Part shown: piece after piece, positions 16,536-24,709 of the stretch
Layout: each line of letters opens with the position of its first letter
How positions within the stretch are numbered: position 1 is the stretch's first letter
Assembly (NCBI GenBank): GCA_965213855.1
Contig: CBDCAA010000008.1
Span: forward strand, 992,001 to 1,056,000
Length of the DNA stretch: 64,000 nt
From: JBBROS01 sp965213855
GTDB lineage: Bacteria; Pseudomonadota; Alphaproteobacteria; Acetobacterales; Acetobacteraceae
Reading direction: 5' to 3'
Translations under genes and position numbers: made by a program
The notes under the pieces: model-generated
Told to the model about the DNA's origin: nothing
What the model saw: the letters and a program-made list of their open reading frames with translations, nothing else
Databases searched by the model: none

Positions 16536-18017
16536 TCAGCGGTTCGCTCCCGGCCGCAGTCGCAGTCCCGGACGCAGGTTGGCGAATGTCAGCGTGGCCG
16601 GGTCCGCCACCACCGGCCCGGGCGCCGCCGCGACCAGGATCGCGCGGGCGATCGGCCCGAAATCGGCGCGAAAATGCACCGACGATTTCAACGCGAGGAT
16701 CGGCACCTCGCTCGGCTCGACGCCCACATGGCGGAGGATTGCCTGGTCATAGGCCTGCATCTTCCGGCTCACGACCACCACCCGCACGCCGGGCGGCACC
16801 TCGATCAGCGCCGTCGGCCCCAATGCGGCCGGGTTGCCCGCCGACATCGGCCCGGTCAGCGTGAAGACGCCGTCGGTCAGCCGCAGCACCCGCGCGTCCA
16901 CGGCCAGCGGCGTCCCGTCCGACTTGCCGCCCAAGGACAGCGCCACCGTCGCCCCGGCCCCGGCCGCATGGCACGCCGCCGCGCTCTCCTCATCGTTGAT
17001 CAGGCACAGCACCGCCCCCGCGGCCCCCTGCCGGATCAGCTCGGCCAGCAGCCCGGTCGTGTCGCCGTGCCCGCCGCCGCCCGGATTGTCCTGCGTGTCC
17101 GCGATCACCACCGGCCCGCCCGGCCCGGCCGCGGCCAGCGCCTGCGCCACCACCTCGCCCGCCGGCAGGATTGCCAGCGCGAAGGACGTCTCCCGCCCGT
17201 TCACCTCCGCCGCGAGCGCGTCCGCCGCCGCATCCGCCTGCCCCTGCGTGTCCGCATAGGCGCACAGCGCCGCGCCGCAGCCAGGGAAGTCGGCGTAGGG
17301 AAAACCGAAACACCAGGCCAGCTCCATCGCCGCCGTTGCCGCCAGGATCGCCGTCCGTGCCGCCAGCACCGGCGCCATGGGCGGCATCAGCGTGCACTGG
17401 CTGGTGATTGGCATCCAGAAGTCGATCTGCCGATACGCCTTCGCGAACGGCCGCCCCCGGGCAATGCGCGCCAGCAGCAGCCGCATCGCCCGCGCGCCCG
17501 CCTGCTGCATGTCGACATGCGGATACGTCAGATAAGGCGACAACGCGTCCGACCGATCCACCATCTCGGCGGTCAGGTTGGCATGCGGATCGAGGCTGGT
17601 GGTCACCGGTGCCGTGCCGACGATCGCCCGCACCCGCCGCAGCAGCTCCCCCTCCGCGTCCGGGAAGCTGTCGGCCAGCGCCGCCCCGTGCAGGTCGAGG
17701 TACACGCCGTCGACCGGCAGCGCCTGCACCAGCGCCCCGCAGATCAGCCCGGCGATCCGCTCGAACGCCTCGTCCTGCACCGGCCCGGCTGGGTTCGCGA
17801 TGCACCAGGCCAGCGGCGCCAGCTCCACCCCGGCCCCCTCCGCCACCGCGATCGCCCCGCCGATCGCATTCGCATTCCCCCGCAACGCCGGCAGCAACGC
17901 CGCCCCCTGCACCAGCCCGGGGAACCCGCCCGGATGCAGGAAGTCGTCATACGCCGTCGGCCGCGGCGCGAACGAGTGGCTCTCGTGCAAGAACCCGCCA
18001 ACCGCGATCCTCGTCAT
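16536..18017 (-). CDS. M81-family metallopeptidase (MlrC-like)
   Basis: Zinc peptidase of the family that includes MlrC, which linearised microcystin degradation peptides need. N-terminal RIAVGGFLHESHSFAP carries the first His motif (HESHSF); VYLDLHGAAL, SLDPHANLT and TYPHVDMQQAG supply further His/Asp ligands. The C-terminal MlrC domain includes IADTQDNPGGGGHGDTTGLL. 493 residues. Its ATG overlaps the stop of the double ABC ATPase gene (ATGA), so it belongs to the dipeptide-uptake operon. It probably hydrolyses an imported small peptide or modified amino acid; the substrate is unknown. Confidence 0.9.
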   Translation of the reverse strand: MTRIAVGGFLHESHSFAPRPTAYDDFLHPGGFPGLVQGAALLPALRGNANAIGGAIAVAEGAGVELAPLAWCIANPAGPVQDEAFERIAGLICGALVQALPVDGVYLDLHGAALADSFPDAEGELLRRVRAIVGTAPVTTSLDPHANLTAEMVDRSDALSPYLTYPHVDMQQAGARAMRLLLARIARGRPFAKAYRQIDFWMPITSQCTLMPPMAPVLAARTAILAATAAMELAWCFGFPYADFPGCGAALCAYADTQGQADAAADALAAEVNGRETSFALAILPAGEVVAQALAAAGPGGPVVIADTQDNPGGGGHGDTTGLLAELIRQGAAGAVLCLINDEESAAACHAAGAGATVALSLGGKSDGTPLAVDARVLRLTDGVFTLTGPMSAGNPAALGPTALIEVPPGVRVVVVSRKMQAYDQAILRHVGVEPSEVPILALKSSVHFRADFGPIARAILVAAAPGPVVADPATLTFANLRPGLRLRPGANR

Positions 18018-19645
18018 CGGCAAACCCCTTCCCTGCTGCCTTCCAGGGAAGGCGATGGCTGGGCCGCCAGCGGCGGAGTCCAGCCCCGCCCCGGCACGCT
18101 GTCCAGCAGCGCGCGCGTGTACGCATGCTGCGGCCGCGCGAACACGTCCTGGGTCGGTCCCTGCTCCACGATGCGCCCGCGCTGCATCACCGCGACTCGG
18201 TCGCACACCTGCGCCGCCACCCGCAGATCATGCGTGATGAACAGCATCGACAACCCCAGCCGCGCCCGCAGCTCCTCCAACAGCCGCAAGATGTCGGCCT
18301 GCACCGACACATCGAGCGCCGAGACCGGCTCGTCGGCGATCAGCAAGTCCGGCTCCATGGCCAGCGCCCGCGCGATCCCGATCCGCTGCCGCTGCCCGCC
18401 GCTGAACTCGTGCGGAAACCGCATGGCCGCACCGGGGTCGAGCTGCACCAGCCGCAGCAGCTCCGCCGCCCGCGCCCGTGCCTCCCGGCGCGGCATCCCA
18501 TTCGCCACCGGGCCCTCGGCGACGATGTCACCCACCCGGCGCCGCGGGTTCAGCGACGCGAACGGGTCCTGGAACACCATCTGGATCTTCCGTCGGAACG
18601 GCGCCCAGCCTGCCCGCGACAGCAGCCGCAGGTCCGTTCCCTCGAACCGGATCGTCCCTGCATCGGCCTGCACCAGGTTCACCACGCACCGCGCCAGGGT
18701 CGACTTGCCCGACCCGCTCTCGCCCACCAGCCCGAGCGTCTCGCCGCGCCGGATCGTGAACGACGCATCCGCCACCGCCACCGTCCCCGGCCGCCGCCAC
18801 CCGCCGCCATAGGTCTTGCCGACGCCGTCCAGCACCAGCACCGGCTCGGTCGGCACCGGCGGCCGGGCCATTCGCGCCCGATGCGGCACGGCCGCGATCA
18901 ACGCCCTTGTGTACGGATGCTCCGGCGCGCGCAGGACGCGGTCGGCCGGTCCCTGCTCCACGATCCGCCCCCGCTGCATCACCGCGACCCGGTCCGCGAC
19001 CTCCGCCACCACCCCGAAATCGTGCGTGATGAACAGCACCCCCGTGCCCCGCCGCTGCTGCACCTCGCGGATCAGCCGCAGGATCTGCATCTGCGTCGTC
19101 ACGTCCAGCGCCGTCGTCGGCTCGTCGGCGATCAGGATCGCCGGCTCCAGCGCCAGCGCGATGGCAATCATCACCCGCTGCCGCTGCCCCCCCGAGAGAC
19201 GGTGCGGATAACTTCGCAGGATCCGCGCCGGGTCCGGCAGGTGCACCGCGTCAAGCAGGTCCGCGACACGCCGCCCCACCGCGACGCCATGCACCTGCAT
19301 CACTTCGGCCACCTGGTCGCCCACCCGCATCAGCGGGTTCAGCGCCGTCATCGGCTCCTGGAAGATCATGCCCATCCGCGCCCCGCGCAGCCGCCGCATC
19401 GCGGCCGGGCTCGCCCGCAGCAGGTCCTGCCCTTCGAACGCGATCCGGCCCGACGCGACCCGCAGCGCCCGCGGCAGCAGCCCCATGATGGCGCCAGCCG
19501 ACACCGACTTGCCGGACCCGCTCTCGCCCACGATGCAGACGATCTCCCCGGCATCGAGCGTGAACGACACGCCGTCGACCGCATGCACCCGGTCGCCCCC
19601 TGTCGGCAGCGCCACGCTCAGCCCCTCGACGGACAGCAGGCTCAT
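18014..19645 (-). CDS. Fused dipeptide ABC transporter ATPase (DppD-DppF in one chain)
   Basis: Two complete ABC domains in one 543-residue protein, energising the permease pair upstream. First half: GESGSGKS, FQEPMTALNPL, LSGGQRQRVM, ILIADEPTTALDV, ITHDFGVV. Second half: GESGSGKSTL, FQDPFASLNPR, SGGQRQRIGI, LLIADEPVSALDV, ITHDLRVA. Each ends with the oligopeptide/dipeptide C-terminal motif (HPYTRALI and HAYTRALLDSVPG). ATG 19645 overlaps the permease stop (ATGA). The last 15 residues (SPSLEGSREG) are encoded by a degenerate palindromic repeat (about 18026-18051), so the original C-terminus may have been replaced. Confidence 0.93.
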   Translation of the reverse strand: MSLLSVEGLSVALPTGGDRVHAVDGVSFTLDAGEIVCIVGESGSGKSVSAGAIMGLLPRALRVASGRIAFEGQDLLRASPAAMRRLRGARMGMIFQEPMTALNPLMRVGDQVAEVMQVHGVAVGRRVADLLDAVHLPDPARILRSYPHRLSGGQRQRVMIAIALALEPAILIADEPTTALDVTTQMQILRLIREVQQRRGTGVLFITHDFGVVAEVADRVAVMQRGRIVEQGPADRVLRAPEHPYTRALIAAVPHRARMARPPVPTEPVLVLDGVGKTYGGGWRRPGTVAVADASFTIRRGETLGLVGESGSGKSTLARCVVNLVQADAGTIRFEGTDLRLLSRAGWAPFRRKIQMVFQDPFASLNPRRRVGDIVAEGPVANGMPRREARARAAELLRLVQLDPGAAMRFPHEFSGGQRQRIGIARALAMEPDLLIADEPVSALDVSVQADILRLLEELRARLGLSMLFITHDLRVAAQVCDRVAVMQRGRIVEQGPTQDVFARPQHAYTRALLDSVPGRGWTPPLAAQPSPSLEGSREGVCR

Positions 19646-20475
19646 CTCTGGTGGGACACCCGCGGGTTCAAAGCGTCCGTCAGCCCCTCGCCCACCAGGT
19701 TCAGCGCCAGCACCGTCAGGAACAGCGCGACGCCCGGGAACACGCTCATCCACCACGCGAGCCGGATCACGCTCCGCCCCTGCCCGATCATGAACCCCCA
19801 GCTCATGAGGTTCGGGTCGCCCAGCCCCAGGAACGACAGCGCCGCCTCCAGCAGGATCGCGCTCGCGACCATCAGACTCGCGAGCACCACGATCGGGCCC
19901 ATCGCGTTCGGCAGGATGTCGCGCAGCACGATCGACAGCCGCGACCGCCCGAGCACCTCGGCCGCCTGCACGAACTCCCGGCTTCGCAGCGACAGGAACT
20001 CCGCGCGCACCACCCGGGCCACGGGCGGCCACGAGACGACGGCGATGGCGAACACGATGCTGCCCAGGCTCGGCGTGAAGATCGCCACGATCACCACCGC
20101 CAGCACGAACCCCGGAACCGTCTGGAACAGCTCGGTGAACCGCATGGCCACGTCGTCCACCCAGCCGCCGAAATACCCTGCCAACGCCCCCAGGCCCACG
20201 CCGATGCCGAGCGCGACCACCGTCGATACGGCGCCCACCAGCAGCGACACGTGCGCGCCATAGGCGATCCCGGCCGCCACGTCCCGCCCCAGGCTGTCCG
20301 AGCCCAGCCAGAACCCGTCCTCCATGGGCGGGCTGAACGGCGCCCCCTGCATGTCCCACGGCGAGAACGGGAACAGCACCGGCGCCGCCCCGGCAACCAC
20401 CAACACCAGCAGCAGCAAGACGAGCCCGGCCGAGGCCCCCCGGTTGCGCCAGAACGCCGAGAACAACGCCCGCAT
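19642..20475 (-). CDS. dppC: Dipeptide ABC transporter permease, DppC-like
   Basis: Second membrane subunit of the peptide importer, 277 residues, about six membrane helices. The DppC N-terminal loop is recognisable (FWLGSDSLGRDVAAGIAYGA), as is the EAA loop (EFVQAAEVLGRSRLSIVLRD, ILPNAMGP). ATG 20475 shares one base with the stop of the DppB gene (TGATG), so the pair is translationally coupled. Part of the order binding protein, DUF559 insert, DppB, DppC, fused ATPase, M81 peptidase. Confidence 0.92.
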   Translation of the reverse strand: MRALFSAFWRNRGASAGLVLLLLVLVVAGAAPVLFPFSPWDMQGAPFSPPMEDGFWLGSDSLGRDVAAGIAYGAHVSLLVGAVSTVVALGIGVGLGALAGYFGGWVDDVAMRFTELFQTVPGFVLAVVIVAIFTPSLGSIVFAIAVVSWPPVARVVRAEFLSLRSREFVQAAEVLGRSRLSIVLRDILPNAMGPIVVLASLMVASAILLEAALSFLGLGDPNLMSWGFMIGQGRSVIRLAWWMSVFPGVALFLTVLALNLVGEGLTDALNPRVSHQR

Positions 20476-21449
20476 CAAGCCAGCTCCATTCGCGGATCGG
20501 CGATGCGATACAGCAGGTCCGTCGCCAGGTTGAACAGCACCACCAGCACCGACGTGCACAGGAACACGCCCAGCAGCACCGGGTAATCCCGCGCCAACAG
20601 CGCCTCGAACGCCAGCCGCCCGATCCCCGGCCACGCGAACACCGTCTCTACCAGGATCGAGCCGCCGATCAGCTGCCCGGCCTGGATCCCCGCATACGTG
20701 ATCACCGGCAGCAGCGCGTTCCGCAGGATGTGCCGCCGCAGGATGCGCCCCTCCGGCACCCCCTTCGCCCGCGCCGTCTTGACGAAATCCTGGTCCGCCA
20801 CCTCCAGCATCGAGGCCCGCGTCAGCCGCGCATACACCGCCATGTAGAACAGCCCCAGCGTCAGCGCCGGCAGCACCAGGTACGGCACCACGTCGGCCAC
20901 CGCCGCGAACCCGTGCAGATCCGCCCCCACCGTCCCCATCCCAAAGCTCGGCAGCCATCCGAGCCACACCGAGAACACCAGCACTAGCATCAGCCCGACC
21001 CAGAAGATCGGCGTCGCATAGAACCCCAGCGCCAGCACCGTGATCACCGTGTCCGTCAGCCGGCCCACCCGCCGCGCCGCCGCCGACCCCAACGCCACGC
21101 CCGCCGCCAAGGCGAACGCGAACGCGGTCCCCGTCAGCAACAGCGTCGCCGGCAGCCGCTCCAGCAACAGGCTCGCCACCGTCCGCCCCTGCCGGTGCGA
21201 CACGCCGAGATCAAGCTGCAGGATCCCCTTCACATACAACCAAAGCTGCACCGACAGCGGCCGGTCCAGCCCGAACTGCTCCCGCAACTGCGCGAGGAAC
21301 TTCGGATCTGCCGCCCCCGACTGCCCCGCGATCACACTCGCCGGATCCCCCGGCGCCGCATGGATCAACAGAAAGTTCAACACGACGATCGCCAAAACGA
21401 CCGCCACCATCTTCACGACCCGGAACAGCAAGAAGCGAAGAAGGGTCAA
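20475..21449 (-). CDS. dppB: Dipeptide ABC transporter permease, DppB-like
   Basis: First membrane subunit of the peptide importer. Membrane helices begin at VVLAIVVLNFLLIH, followed by the DppB hallmark (AAPGDPASVIAGQSG..LREQFGLDRPL) and the EAA loop (FVKTARAKGVPEGRILRRH). I choose TTG 21449, whose last bases overlap the stop of the DUF559 gene (TTGA); GTG 21416 or the following ATG would shorten the N-terminus by 11-13 residues. The longer open frame from 21899 only reads through the inserted nuclease gene. 324 residues. Confidence 0.88.
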   Translation of the reverse strand: MTLLRFLLFRVVKMVAVVLAIVVLNFLLIHAAPGDPASVIAGQSGAADPKFLAQLREQFGLDRPLSVQLWLYVKGILQLDLGVSHRQGRTVASLLLERLPATLLLTGTAFAFALAAGVALGSAAARRVGRLTDTVITVLALGFYATPIFWVGLMLVLVFSVWLGWLPSFGMGTVGADLHGFAAVADVVPYLVLPALTLGLFYMAVYARLTRASMLEVADQDFVKTARAKGVPEGRILRRHILRNALLPVITYAGIQAGQLIGGSILVETVFAWPGIGRLAFEALLARDYPVLLGVFLCTSVLVVLFNLATDLLYRIADPRMELA

Positions 21450-21859
21450 GCGCCGGCGACTCCCTCTCCCGCCTGCGGGAGAGGGTCGGGGTGAGGGTCT
21501 CGGCCAGCCGCCCCGGCAATCACCTCCAAGACGCCCGCGAGATTGGTCAGCACTTCCCGGTTGGTGAACCGCAGCACGCTCCACCCTCGCGAAGTCAGAA
21601 ATTCGTCCCGGCGCGCATCCCGTACCATGCCCGACGCGCTCCCGTGCGTCTCCCCATCCACCTCGATCGCAAGCCTCTCTTCCGGTACCGCAAAATCGAG
21701 GATGAAGGGCCCAAACGGAACCTGGCGCTTCACCCGAATCCCCTGCAGCCCGCGCCCACGCAGTTCCTGCCACAAGCGATGCTCCGCAGGCGTCGCGAGC
21801 CGCCGAAGCGCCCGCGCGCGCCCCGTCGCCAAAGCCCGATCTGGCGCCGAGACCCTCAC
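21446..21859 (-). CDS. DUF559 (Vsr-like PD-(D/E)XK fold) nuclease-domain protein inserted in the dipeptide operon
   Basis: About 137 residues from GTG 21859 (an in-frame GTG at 21925 would add repeat-encoded residues). The DUF559 core is intact: AEHRLWQELRGRGLQGIRVK, then VPFGPFILDFAV with the metal-binding Asp, LAIEVDGETH with the Glu-x-Asp, and WSVLRFTNREVL. Function of the family is unknown; a nuclease fold related to Vsr and restriction enzymes is known. It sits between the binding protein and DppB genes, and both ends are encoded by inverted copies of a palindromic repeat (C-terminus PHPDPLPQAGEG). Its stop overlaps the DppB start. Confidence 0.85.
   Translation of the reverse strand: MRVSAPDRALATGRARALRRLATPAEHRLWQELRGRGLQGIRVKRQVPFGPFILDFAVPEERLAIEVDGETHGSASGMVRDARRDEFLTSRGWSVLRFTNREVLTNLAGVLEVIAGAAGRDPHPDPLPQAGEGVAGA
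21462..21503 (+). repeat. Family A palindromic repeat, left copy flanking DUF559
   Basis: Reads CCCTCTCCCGCCTGCGGGAG then AGGGTCGGGGTGAGGGTCTCGG. The first part is a palindrome (CCCTCTCCCGC / GCGGGAGAGGG). The whole 42 bases recur, inverted and about 90% identical, at 21847-21887. It encodes the last residues of the DUF559 protein. This motif family is widely dispersed in proteobacterial genomes. Confidence 0.85.
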
Positions 21860-21887
21860 CCAACCCTCTCCCGCGAGCGGGAGAGGG
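21847..21887 (-). repeat. Family A palindromic repeat, right inverted copy (with adjoining half copy 21902-21922)
   Basis: Inverted partner of 21462-21503: on the minus strand CCCTCTCCCGCTCGCGGGAG, then AGGGTTGGGTGAGGGTCTCGG, one base shorter. A further half copy (CCCTCTCCCTCGGGGTGAGGG, 21902-21922) lies outside it and stops 3 bases before the binding-protein stop codon. The GTG at 21859 lies within this copy. Confidence 0.85.
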
Positions 21888-21925
21888 CCTCCGAAACAAC
21901 GCCCTCTCCCTCGGGGTGAGGGCAC

Positions 21926-23548
21926 TCAGGCCAGGAACACGTCATCGAAACTCGCATGCACCCCCGTCCCGAGCTCGATCACGTTGTGCACCCGCTTCTC
22001 GGTGAACGTCGGGAAGGCCATCTCCAGGATCCAGATCTGCGGCACTTCGGCGACGAGCAGTTTCGTCGCCGCGGTGAACGCCGTCTGGCGGTCGGCGGGG
22101 TCGGCGGCGGTGCGGGCCTGGGTGAACAGCTCGTCCACCTTGGGATTCTTGTAGCCGCCGGTATTGGTGAACGTGATCTTCTGGATGTTGGTGGACACGT
22201 AGGTGCGTTCGACACCGAGGGTGGGGTCGCCATATTGATACAGGTAGTTGATCGTCGTGTCGTAATCCCACTCGGACACGCGGCGGCTCCAGCCGCCCGT
22301 ATCCGTGCTCTCCAGCAGCAGTTCGACGCCGATCTGCTTGAAGGCGGTGCGGAGATATTCGGCCAGCCGCGACCACACCTCCCCATACGGCAGCGTGATG
22401 TGCTTCAGCGTGAACCGGATGCCGTTGGCGCCTGGCTTCAGCCCCGCCTCGTCCAGCAGCGCCGCCGCCCGCTTCGGGTCATAGCCCGGCACCTTGTCCG
22501 CCCCGTCGTAATACCGCGTGCTGGAGCTGATCGGCCCCGTCGCCACCTTGCCCACCCCGAACCACAGCCGCCGCAACACCAAATCGCGGTCGATGGCCCG
22601 GCTCAGCGCTTCGCGCACACGCACGTCGTCCAGCGGCTTTACCCGGTGGTTCAGCTCCAGCCACATCAGCGGCGCGAAATACTCCCAGCCCTTGATCGTG
22701 AAATCGAGGTTCGGCTGCTGCTGGAACCGCGGCACGTCGAACGGCTCGATGTCCCCGCTTTCGGTCATCTGCACCTGGCCCGTCTGCAGCGCGATGCCCC
22801 GGCTCTGGCTGTCGGGCACGATGCGGAAGATGATCTCGTCGAGGTACGGCTGCCCCTTCTTCCAATAGGCCTCGTAGCGCTTCAGCCGGATGAAGCTGCC
22901 CCGCTGCCACTCGCTGAACATGAAGGGCCCGGTGCCGATCGGGTGCTGGTTGGCCGGGTTGTTCCGGTATTCGGCGGCGCCGGCGCCCGGCGCGTCGAAC
23001 ACGTGCTTCGGCACGATCACCGCCGCCGTCACGTCGAACATCAGCAGGAACGGCGCGAACGGGCTGTCCAGGCGCAGCGTCACCGTCAGCGGGTCGGGCG
23101 CTGTCGCCTCCTTGATCTTGGCGAAGATGCCGCGCGCTCGGGGCGCGAGCTCCATGTTGAACTTCATGATGGAGAAAATGACATCGTCGGCCGTGAACGG
23201 CTGGCCGTCATGCCAGGTGACGCCGTCCTGCAGGTGGAACGTGTAAGTCGTCTTGTCGTCCGAGATGTCCCAGCTCCGCGCCAGCTCCGGTAGCGGCTCG
23301 AGCGTGGGGGAGAACTTCACCAGGCCCTGGTAGATCTTGCTGCCGGCGATCAAGGTCGGCGCCTGCGAGTTCACGCCCAGGATGAGGATCGGCGGCTCCG
23401 GCGTTAGCAACGCATTCAACGTGCCGCCCCGCTTCGGCTCGATCCCCTGCGCTCGGGCCTTCGCCAGTGTCATCAGCCCCGGCGCCAAGCCGCCGATCGC
23501 AGACGCCGCGATCACGGCCCGCCTGGTCAACCCGTCCGTTCGATCCAT
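21926..23548 (-). CDS. dppA: Dipeptide/oligopeptide ABC transporter substrate-binding protein (family 5), Tat-exported
   Basis: Periplasmic receptor of the peptide importer, first gene of its operon. The leader has a twin-arginine motif (LTRRAVIAASA) and a hydrophobic stretch ending KARAQG. The SBP family 5 signature is seen (LARSWDISDDKTTYTFHL, QDGVTWHDGQPFTADDVIFS), as is NPIGTGPF-like NQHPIGTGPFMFSEW. 540 residues, normal length. GGAGTGGAG precedes ATG 23548. It is divergent from the HDAC-like gene across about 120 bp that should hold both promoters. Confidence 0.92.
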   Translation of the reverse strand: MDRTDGLTRRAVIAASAIGGLAPGLMTLAKARAQGIEPKRGGTLNALLTPEPPILILGVNSQAPTLIAGSKIYQGLVKFSPTLEPLPELARSWDISDDKTTYTFHLQDGVTWHDGQPFTADDVIFSIMKFNMELAPRARGIFAKIKEATAPDPLTVTLRLDSPFAPFLLMFDVTAAVIVPKHVFDAPGAGAAEYRNNPANQHPIGTGPFMFSEWQRGSFIRLKRYEAYWKKGQPYLDEIIFRIVPDSQSRGIALQTGQVQMTESGDIEPFDVPRFQQQPNLDFTIKGWEYFAPLMWLELNHRVKPLDDVRVREALSRAIDRDLVLRRLWFGVGKVATGPISSSTRYYDGADKVPGYDPKRAAALLDEAGLKPGANGIRFTLKHITLPYGEVWSRLAEYLRTAFKQIGVELLLESTDTGGWSRRVSEWDYDTTINYLYQYGDPTLGVERTYVSTNIQKITFTNTGGYKNPKVDELFTQARTAADPADRQTAFTAATKLLVAEVPQIWILEMAFPTFTEKRVHNVIELGTGVHASFDDVFLA

Positions 23549-23671
23549 GCTCCACTCCGATGCCGTCCCGTCCGGACGCTAGGCGCTGCCGCCGCCGATG
23601 GACAAGCGCGGGCCCGGTGCCTAGCGTCGGGCCGCGATGGGGCTACGCAAGAATGGTGCCGGGATCATGGG

Positions 23672-24709
23672 ATGAAGGTGTATTGGGACCCTGCGCAGCT
23701 CGCCCACGCACCTCGCTTCTTCCTGCAGCGCGGGGTGGTGCGCCCCAACTTCGAGATACCGGCCCGGGCGGAGGCGCTGCTGGAAGGCGTCCGCAGCCTC
23801 GGGCTGACGCCCAGCCTGCCGCCACCGACTGACCGCGCCGCGCTGGCGGCCGTCCACACGCACGCCTACCTCGACTTCCTCCAGACTGCCCCCGCCGCGT
23901 GGGACACGCTGCCCGGGCACGGTCCCGAGCTCGTCCCCAACGTCCACCCCACACCCGAAATGCTCGCCAACGGCGCCCGGCCCGGCTCCAGCGTCGTCGG
24001 CCAGCTCGGCTGGTTCACCGCCGACACGTCATCCCCCTTCACAGCGGAAACCTGGCCCGCCGCCCAAGCGGCCGCCGCCTGCGCCATCGCCGCCGCCGAC
24101 CAGGCCGCAGCGGGCCGCGACGCCTACGCCCTCGCCCGCCCCCCGGGCCACCACGCCTATGCCGCCCGCGCCGGCGGCCATTGCTTCCTCAACAACGCCG
24201 CCATCGCCGCCGAACGCCTTCGCGCCCGCGGCGCCGCACGGGTTGCGATCCTCGACATCGACAGCCATCACGGCAACGGCACCCAAGCGATCTTCTGGGA
24301 GCGTGCCGACGTCCTGTTCGTCAGCCTCCACGGCGACCCCAACCACTACTATCCCTGGTTCGTCGGCCATCCCGAGGAGCGCGGCGCCGGCGCCGGCCTA
24401 GACCACAACCTGAACCTCCCGCTCCCCCGCGGCGCCACCGACACGCTCTGGCTGGAAGCCCTGACCCATGCCCTCCGAACGGTCGAGGCGTTCGACCCCG
24501 ACGCCCTCGTCCTGAGCCTCGGCTTCGACGCCAGCCAGAACGAACCGCTCGGCTTCATGCAGGTCACGCCCGACGGCTTCACCCAAGCTGCCAGGCAGAT
24601 CGCCGCCCTCCGTCGCCCCACCGCCATCATCCAGGAAGGCGGCTACAACACCGACGAGATCGGCAGCCTGCTGAAACGAACGCTCGCAGAATTCGGGCCG
24701 ACGCGATGA
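23672..24709 (+). CDS. Histone-deacetylase-family amidohydrolase (acetylpolyamine-type)
   Basis: Zinc deacetylase of the HDAC/AcuC/AphA superfamily. The active-site pair is in RPPGHHAYA, the glycine-rich NNAAIAAERL follows GGHCFLN, and the zinc ligands are in DIDSHHGNGT and LGFDASQNEP; GGYN appears near the end. 345 residues match bacterial acetylpolyamine amidohydrolases, and a polyamine importer lies 20 kb away, but no direct link is shown. Its stop overlaps the start of the epoxide-hydrolase-like gene (ATGA), so the two form an operon. Confidence 0.88.
   Translation: MKVYWDPAQLAHAPRFFLQRGVVRPNFEIPARAEALLEGVRSLGLTPSLPPPTDRAALAAVHTHAYLDFLQTAPAAWDTLPGHGPELVPNVHPTPEMLANGARPGSSVVGQLGWFTADTSSPFTAETWPAAQAAAACAIAAADQAAAGRDAYALARPPGHHAYAARAGGHCFLNNAAIAAERLRARGAARVAILDIDSHHGNGTQAIFWERADVLFVSLHGDPNHYYPWFVGHPEERGAGAGLDHNLNLPLPRGATDTLWLEALTHALRTVEAFDPDALVLSLGFDASQNEPLGFMQVTPDGFTQAARQIAALRRPTAIIQEGGYNTDEIGSLLKRTLAEFGPTR

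Noticed and set aside
20475..21899. DppB starting at 21899 (474 residues)
   Set aside because: The extra N-terminus reads through the DUF559 gene and repeats in another frame; DppB homology begins near 21449.
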